NCBI RefSeq assembly: GCF_009711085.1
Contig: NZ_WMKA01000011.1
Span: 61,048-105,403 of the forward strand
DNA: 44,356 bases
Reading direction: 5' to 3'
Source: Cellulosimicrobium composti
GTDB taxonomy: Bacteria > Actinomycetota > Actinomycetes > Actinomycetales > Cellulomonadaceae
A program made the translations under genes and the position numbers. The notes under the pieces were generated by a model. The model saw only the letters and a list, made by a program, of their open reading frames with translations. It did no database searches and had not been told where the DNA came from. This document shows positions 40,919 through 44,356 of this stretch, in pieces. Each line of letters opens with the position of its first letter. The first letter of the stretch is position 1.

Positions 40919-41767
40919 TCAGTCCGTCGAGCGCACCATGGTGCGGATCCCGACGGCGAGCCCGACGACGGCCGTCGCGACGGCCGCCACCCAGCCCCAC
41001 CCGACGGTCGCGGCGGCGAGGTCGCCCGCGAACAGCGCGCGCTCGGCGTCCACGACGTAGCGCAGCGGGTTGACGTCCGACGCGACCTGCATCCACCGCG
41101 GGCCGGTCTCCAGCGGCAGGAGCATGCCGGACAGGATCATGAGCGGGAAGATCAGCGTCTGCTGCACGACCCAGAACATCCAGTCCTGCTTGCGCACGGC
41201 GAGCGCGAGCGCGTAGCTGAGCGACCCGATGCCGACGCCGAAGACGGCGAGCAGCGCGAGCCCGACGACGGCGCCCGCGGGGTGCAGCGCGAACCCGAAC
41301 GGCAGCATGACGAGGACGACGACGACCGACTGCGCGACGATCGGCACCATCTCCTTGAGCGCGCGGCCCACGAGGAGCGACGACCGCGACAGCGGCGCGA
41401 CGAGCATGCGCTCGTGCGCGCCCGTCTGGAGCTCGAACAGGAGGTTCGCGCCCGTCGTGGACGTCCCGAAGAGCGTCGTCATGACGAGGATCGACGGGAC
41501 GAACCACTGCCAGACGTTCCCGCCGAGCACGTCCTGACCGGTCGTCGTGCCGCCGAGCGACCCGACGAGCAGGGGCCCGAACAGGGCGAGGAACACGACG
41601 GGCTGCACGAGCCCGAACAGCACGGAGAACGGGTCCCGCACGACGGGCCGCAGCTCTCGCACGAGGACGATGCCCGTGTCGCGCGCCAGCGCACCGGGGC
41701 GGCGCCGGGGCGCGACGGCCGGGGACGTGCGGGGACGGACGGGGGTGGCGGTGTCGACGGCGCTCAT
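40919..41767 (-). CDS. ABC-2 type permease of a drug exporter
   Basis: A 282-residue integral membrane protein with six hydrophobic helices and the ABC-2 signature (LPLETGPRWMQVASDVNPLRYVVDAER). Its N-terminal cytoplasmic part carries ELRPVVRDPFSVLFGLVQP. The start ATG 41767 overlaps the stop of the ATPase gene (ATGA), giving equal synthesis. Related to DrrB-like permeases exporting lipophilic drugs or self-made compounds. The divergent WYL regulator and the palindrome between them suggest controlled expression. Confidence 0.9.
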   Translation of the reverse strand: MSAVDTATPVRPRTSPAVAPRRRPGALARDTGIVLVRELRPVVRDPFSVLFGLVQPVVFLALFGPLLVGSLGGTTTGQDVLGGNVWQWFVPSILVMTTLFGTSTTGANLLFELQTGAHERMLVAPLSRSSLLVGRALKEMVPIVAQSVVVVLVMLPFGFALHPAGAVVGLALLAVFGVGIGSLSYALALAVRKQDWMFWVVQQTLIFPLMILSGMLLPLETGPRWMQVASDVNPLRYVVDAERALFAGDLAAATVGWGWVAAVATAVVGLAVGIRTMVRSTD

Positions 41768-42849
41768 GCTGCGGTCCTCTCGGGGGTCGGGGCGGGGGCG
41801 GTGCTGTCGGCGGCGTCCGCGTCGGGGGCGCCGGCCTCGCGCAGGCTGCGGCCGGTGAGCGCGAGGAACACGTCGTCGAGGGTCGGCCGGTGCACCTGCG
41901 CGGTCTCGACGGGGACGCCGGCGGCGTCGGCGGCGCGCAGGAGGCGGGGGAGGTAGGCGTCGCCGCGCTCGGCCCGCACGTCGAGCGTGACCGCGCCCGC
42001 GCCGTGCCCGACGCCGCCCGCCACGGGAGTCCGGGTCACCTCGCGGAACCCCTCGACGCGGCGGGCGACGTCCGCGAGGTGGGACGCGGCGTCGTGCCCG
42101 GCGCCCGGGGCGACGGTCATCACGACGCGGTCGCCCGCGAGGTCGGCCTTGAGGTTCTCCGCGGTGTCGTCCGCGATGACCTGCCCGTGGTCGACGACGA
42201 CGACGCGCTCGGCCATCGTGTCCGCCTCGTCGAGGTAGTGGGTCGTGAGGACGATCGTCATCGGCTCGCCCGTCGCGGCGACCGCGTCCGCGCGCATGCG
42301 CAGGACGTGGTCCCACAGGTTCGCGCGGTTGTGCGGGTCCAGGCCCGTCGACGGCTCGTCGAGGAACAGGAGCGACGGCGCGTGGACGAGCCCCATCGCG
42401 ACGTCGAGCCGCCGGCGCTGCCCGCCCGAGAGGTCGGACACCTTGCGCGTGCGCTGCGCGTCGAGCTGGAGCGACTCGAGCAGCTCGTCCGCCCGGCGCC
42501 GTGCGGTGCGACGGTCGAGCCCGTAGATGCGGCCCTGGCTCGTGAGCTCGTCGACGACGTGCTGGGCGTGGCCCGCGCCGTTGCCCTGCCCGACGTAGCC
42601 GATGCGGTGCCGGACGGCGTCGGGCTCCGCGACGACGTCGTGCCCGGCGACGGTCGCTGTGCCGGACGTGGGGCGGATCAGCGTGGTGAGCATCCGGAGC
42701 GTGGTCGTCTTGCCGGCGCCGTTGGGGCCGAGGACGGCGACGAGCTCGCCCGGCGCCACGTCGAGGTCGATGCCGCGCACGGCGTGCACCGTGCGGCTCT
42801 CGTCGCGCCCGACGGCGAAGTCCTTGGTCAGTGCTCTGGTCCGGATCAC
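41764..42849 (-). CDS. ABC transporter ATP-binding protein, daunorubicin-resistance (DrrA) type
   Basis: 361 residues from GTG 42849 (AGGAGG 5 nt upstream). Complete ATPase motifs: Walker A GPNGAGKTT, signature LSGGQRRRLD, Walker B LLFLDEPSTGLDP, and H-loop TTHYLDEAD. The C-terminal 100 residues form the DrrA-type extension that couples to the permease. It powers export through the following permease. Transcribed from the gap shared with the WYL regulator. Confidence 0.93.
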   Translation of the reverse strand: MIRTRALTKDFAVGRDESRTVHAVRGIDLDVAPGELVAVLGPNGAGKTTTLRMLTTLIRPTSGTATVAGHDVVAEPDAVRHRIGYVGQGNGAGHAQHVVDELTSQGRIYGLDRRTARRRADELLESLQLDAQRTRKVSDLSGGQRRRLDVAMGLVHAPSLLFLDEPSTGLDPHNRANLWDHVLRMRADAVAATGEPMTIVLTTHYLDEADTMAERVVVVDHGQVIADDTAENLKADLAGDRVVMTVAPGAGHDAASHLADVARRVEGFREVTRTPVAGGVGHGAGAVTLDVRAERGDAYLPRLLRAADAAGVPVETAQVHRPTLDDVFLALTGRSLREAGAPDADAADSTAPAPTPERTAA

Positions 42850-42896
42850 GGGTCCTCCTCGGTGTGGTTCGTGCCTCGAGGACGACGCTGCCAGCA

Positions 42897-42921
42897 GTAG
42901 AGGTCAGGTCCTGTCCTCTAC
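42897..42921. promoter_or_regulatory. 25-bp palindromic operator between the ABC exporter and the WYL regulator
   Basis: The halves GTAGAGGTCAGG and CCTGTCCTCTAC pair at 11 of 12 positions around a central T. It lies 20 bp upstream of the WYL gene start and 48 bp upstream of the ABC gene start. This is a strong candidate binding site of the encoded WYL-family protein. Confidence 0.7.
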
Positions 42922-42940
42922 CGCGTGCGACCCTGAGGAC

Positions 42941-43939
42941 ATGCTCGAGACCTCCGGACGGCTGCTTCGGCTCCTCTCCCTCCTCCAGGCGCGCCGCGAC
43001 TGGCCCGGGGCGGCGCTCGCCGAGCGCCTCGACGTGAGCCCGCGCACCGTGCGGCGCGACGTGGACCGTCTGCGCGAGCTCGGCTACCCGGTCCGCGCGA
43101 CGAAGGGCCCCGACGGCGGCTACCGCCTCGACGCGGGCGCGGACGTCCCGCCCCTGCTCTTCGACGACGAGCAGGCGGTCGCCGTCACGATCGCGCTGCG
43201 CACCGCGACGCTGCCCGGCGTCGAGGAGGCGGCGGCGCGGGCCCTCGCGACGATCCGGCAGGTCATGCCGGCGCGGCTGCGCACGCGCGTCGACGCGCTG
43301 GAGGTGACGGCCGTCCCCGGGCGGCGGGAGCAGTCCCTGCCCGCGGTGCGACCCGAGGTGCTCGTCGAGGTCGGGACGGCCGTGAACGAGCGCCGCGTGC
43401 TCCGGTTCGACTACGAGGGTGGCCCCGGGGAGGTCCTGCGCGCCCCCGCGGGGCAGGAGTTCCGCGCGCCGCGGCGCGTCGAGCCGCACCACCTCGTCAC
43501 CTGGGGAGGCCGGTGGTACCTCGTCGCGTGGGACCTCGACCGGGAGGACTGGCGCACGTTCCGCGCGGACCGCATGACGCCGCGCACGGGGGTCGGCGCG
43601 CGGTTCGAGCGGCGCGACCTGCCGGCTCCGGACGTCGCGACCTTCGTCGCCGAGCGCTTCGCGCGGCCCGACCTCCCCGCGCGGGGGACCGTCGAGCTCG
43701 AGCGCGACGCGTCCGAGGTCGCGGCGTGGGTCGGTGCGGGCGCGCTCGTCGAGGCCGCGGGGGAGGGGCGCAGCCGCCTCACGGCGAGCTCGTGGTCATG
43801 GGGCGGGCTCGCGGCGTGGTTCGGCATCTTCGACGCGCCGTTCACCGTCGTCGGGCCGGACGAGCTCCGGGCGGCGGTCGCGCAGCTCGCGGCGCGCGCC
43901 GGTGCGGCGGCGGCAGGGCGCACCGCGAGGACCACGTGA
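42941..43939 (+). CDS. YafY/WYL family transcriptional regulator
   Basis: 332 residues from ATG 42941. HTH_11-type winged helix at residues 1-60 (RLLRLLSLLQARRDWPGAALAERLDVSPRTVRRDVDRLRELGYPV, GPDGGYRL), then a WYL domain at about 140-205 (VNERRVLRFDYEG, HHLVTWGGRWYLVAWDLDREDWRTFRADRM) and a WCX-type C-terminal part. WYL domains bind nucleic acid or small ligands. It is likely to control the divergent ABC exporter through the palindrome at 42897. Confidence 0.9.
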   Translation: MLETSGRLLRLLSLLQARRDWPGAALAERLDVSPRTVRRDVDRLRELGYPVRATKGPDGGYRLDAGADVPPLLFDDEQAVAVTIALRTATLPGVEEAAARALATIRQVMPARLRTRVDALEVTAVPGRREQSLPAVRPEVLVEVGTAVNERRVLRFDYEGGPGEVLRAPAGQEFRAPRRVEPHHLVTWGGRWYLVAWDLDREDWRTFRADRMTPRTGVGARFERRDLPAPDVATFVAERFARPDLPARGTVELERDASEVAAWVGAGALVEAAGEGRSRLTASSWSWGGLAAWFGIFDAPFTVVGPDELRAAVAQLAARAGAAAAGRTARTT

Positions 43940-44356
43940 GACGCACGGCAGCCACGCGGGGTGCGTGCGTCCCCGCCGGGGGCGGGGCGGCGCGCCGGGG
44001 AGTGGCCCGGGTCACGGCGCAGCGGGTTGACCTCTCGGCGCCCGACCCCGTAATGTTCTCGAGGTCGCCCGGCAGGGAGGAACAGACACCACGGCGCAGC
44101 TCCTCGGAGCAGACGCGAAGTGGCTGGTCCCCCGGGCGGAACTCCCACCAGTTTCTCGGAGCACAGTGCTGCGCCGCGAAGAGAGTGGGGGCCTCTGGAT
44201 CAGGTACATTTCTGAACGGATCTCCGGTTTTGACCGGTCCGGGAAGAACGGCCGGGTCTGGTAGGATTCAGAACGAAGGAAACGCCCCGCGCAAGGGCCT
44301 CGGGAACGAGGTCGGAGGCGGTGTGTGTCGGTTGTTTGAGAACTCAACAGTGTGCT
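43940..44356 (+). promoter_or_regulatory. Non-coding region: rRNA operon promoter and leader
   Basis: No gene is visible. P1 is TTGACC (44027-44032), 18-nt spacer and TAATGT (44051-44056). An extended -10 (TGG TAGGAT, 44259-44267) may be a second promoter P2, without a good -35. The last bases (from about 44331) carry the conserved actinobacterial sequence GTTTGAGAACTCAACAG that precedes 16S rRNA and overlaps the boxA antitermination region. The 16S gene itself lies beyond the window. Confidence 0.85.

Noticed and set aside
44030-44067. Possible second rRNA promoter from TTGACC at 44230 to TAGGAT at 44262
   Set aside because: The spacer would be 26 nt, too long for a normal promoter. TAGGAT was kept only as an extended -10 candidate.

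Overview
The window is very GC-rich DNA with dense, short-spaced genes, frequent GTG starts and actinobacterial -10 elements of the TAGNNT type. It carries multi-modular chitinase genes, a LAxTG wall protein, F420-biosynthesis genes and, at the right edge, the leader of an rRNA operon. This suits a soil actinomycete of the Micrococcales, probably Promicromonosporaceae or Cellulomonadaceae (Cellulosimicrobium-like). The genus is inferred from gene content, not proven.

Layout. Positions 1-5284 hold secreted and surface proteins: the tail of a chitin-binding protein, a CBM5/12-GH18-ChiC-CBM5/12 chitinase, a lipoprotein and a sortase-anchored protein with two copies of an unrecognised domain. Positions 5515-9536 hold a DUF4012 membrane protein and, divergently, an ECF sigma factor with a membrane-anchored companion. 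Positions 9537-10262 are non-coding, with four 70-bp tandem repeats, a small palindrome and a strong promoter. Positions 10263-17498 form a tightly coupled seven-gene operon: an inositol-phosphate-synthase-like enzyme, a UbiA-like prenyltransferase (EboC), a TIM-barrel isomerase, EboA, a TatD-like hydrolase (EboB), EboE and a phosphodiesterase-fold protein (EboF). This is an actinobacterial form of the widespread but poorly understood ebo system. The dehydroquinate-synthase-like EboD of the classical form is absent from the window, and a cyclitol-phosphate-synthase-like gene leads the operon instead.

Positions 17532-25201 hold an alpha/beta hydrolase, a large subtilase divergent from a crystallin-like secreted protein, an OsmC peroxiredoxin and an NAD-dependent epimerase-like protein. 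Positions 25243-28961 are a TetR regulator divergent from a degenerate ABC ATPase and a YhgE/Pip membrane protein, with two palindromic operators between them. Then follow a 1028-residue FAD/Fe-S oxidoreductase, a MocR regulator divergent from an aldo-keto reductase, a nitroreductase plus lipoprotein, and the F420 genes cofC and cofD. After these come a thiamine-binding-like protein, a protein combining a nuclease-like core with a RAMA modified-DNA reader domain, a frameshifted racemase-like gene, and an ABC-2 drug exporter pair divergent from a WYL regulator. The last 417 bases carry the rRNA promoter and leader.

The two most notable observations are the ebo-type operon and a family of three related palindromic elements (about 24.1, 29.0 and 36.6 kb). 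One of the three lies in frame inside cofC.
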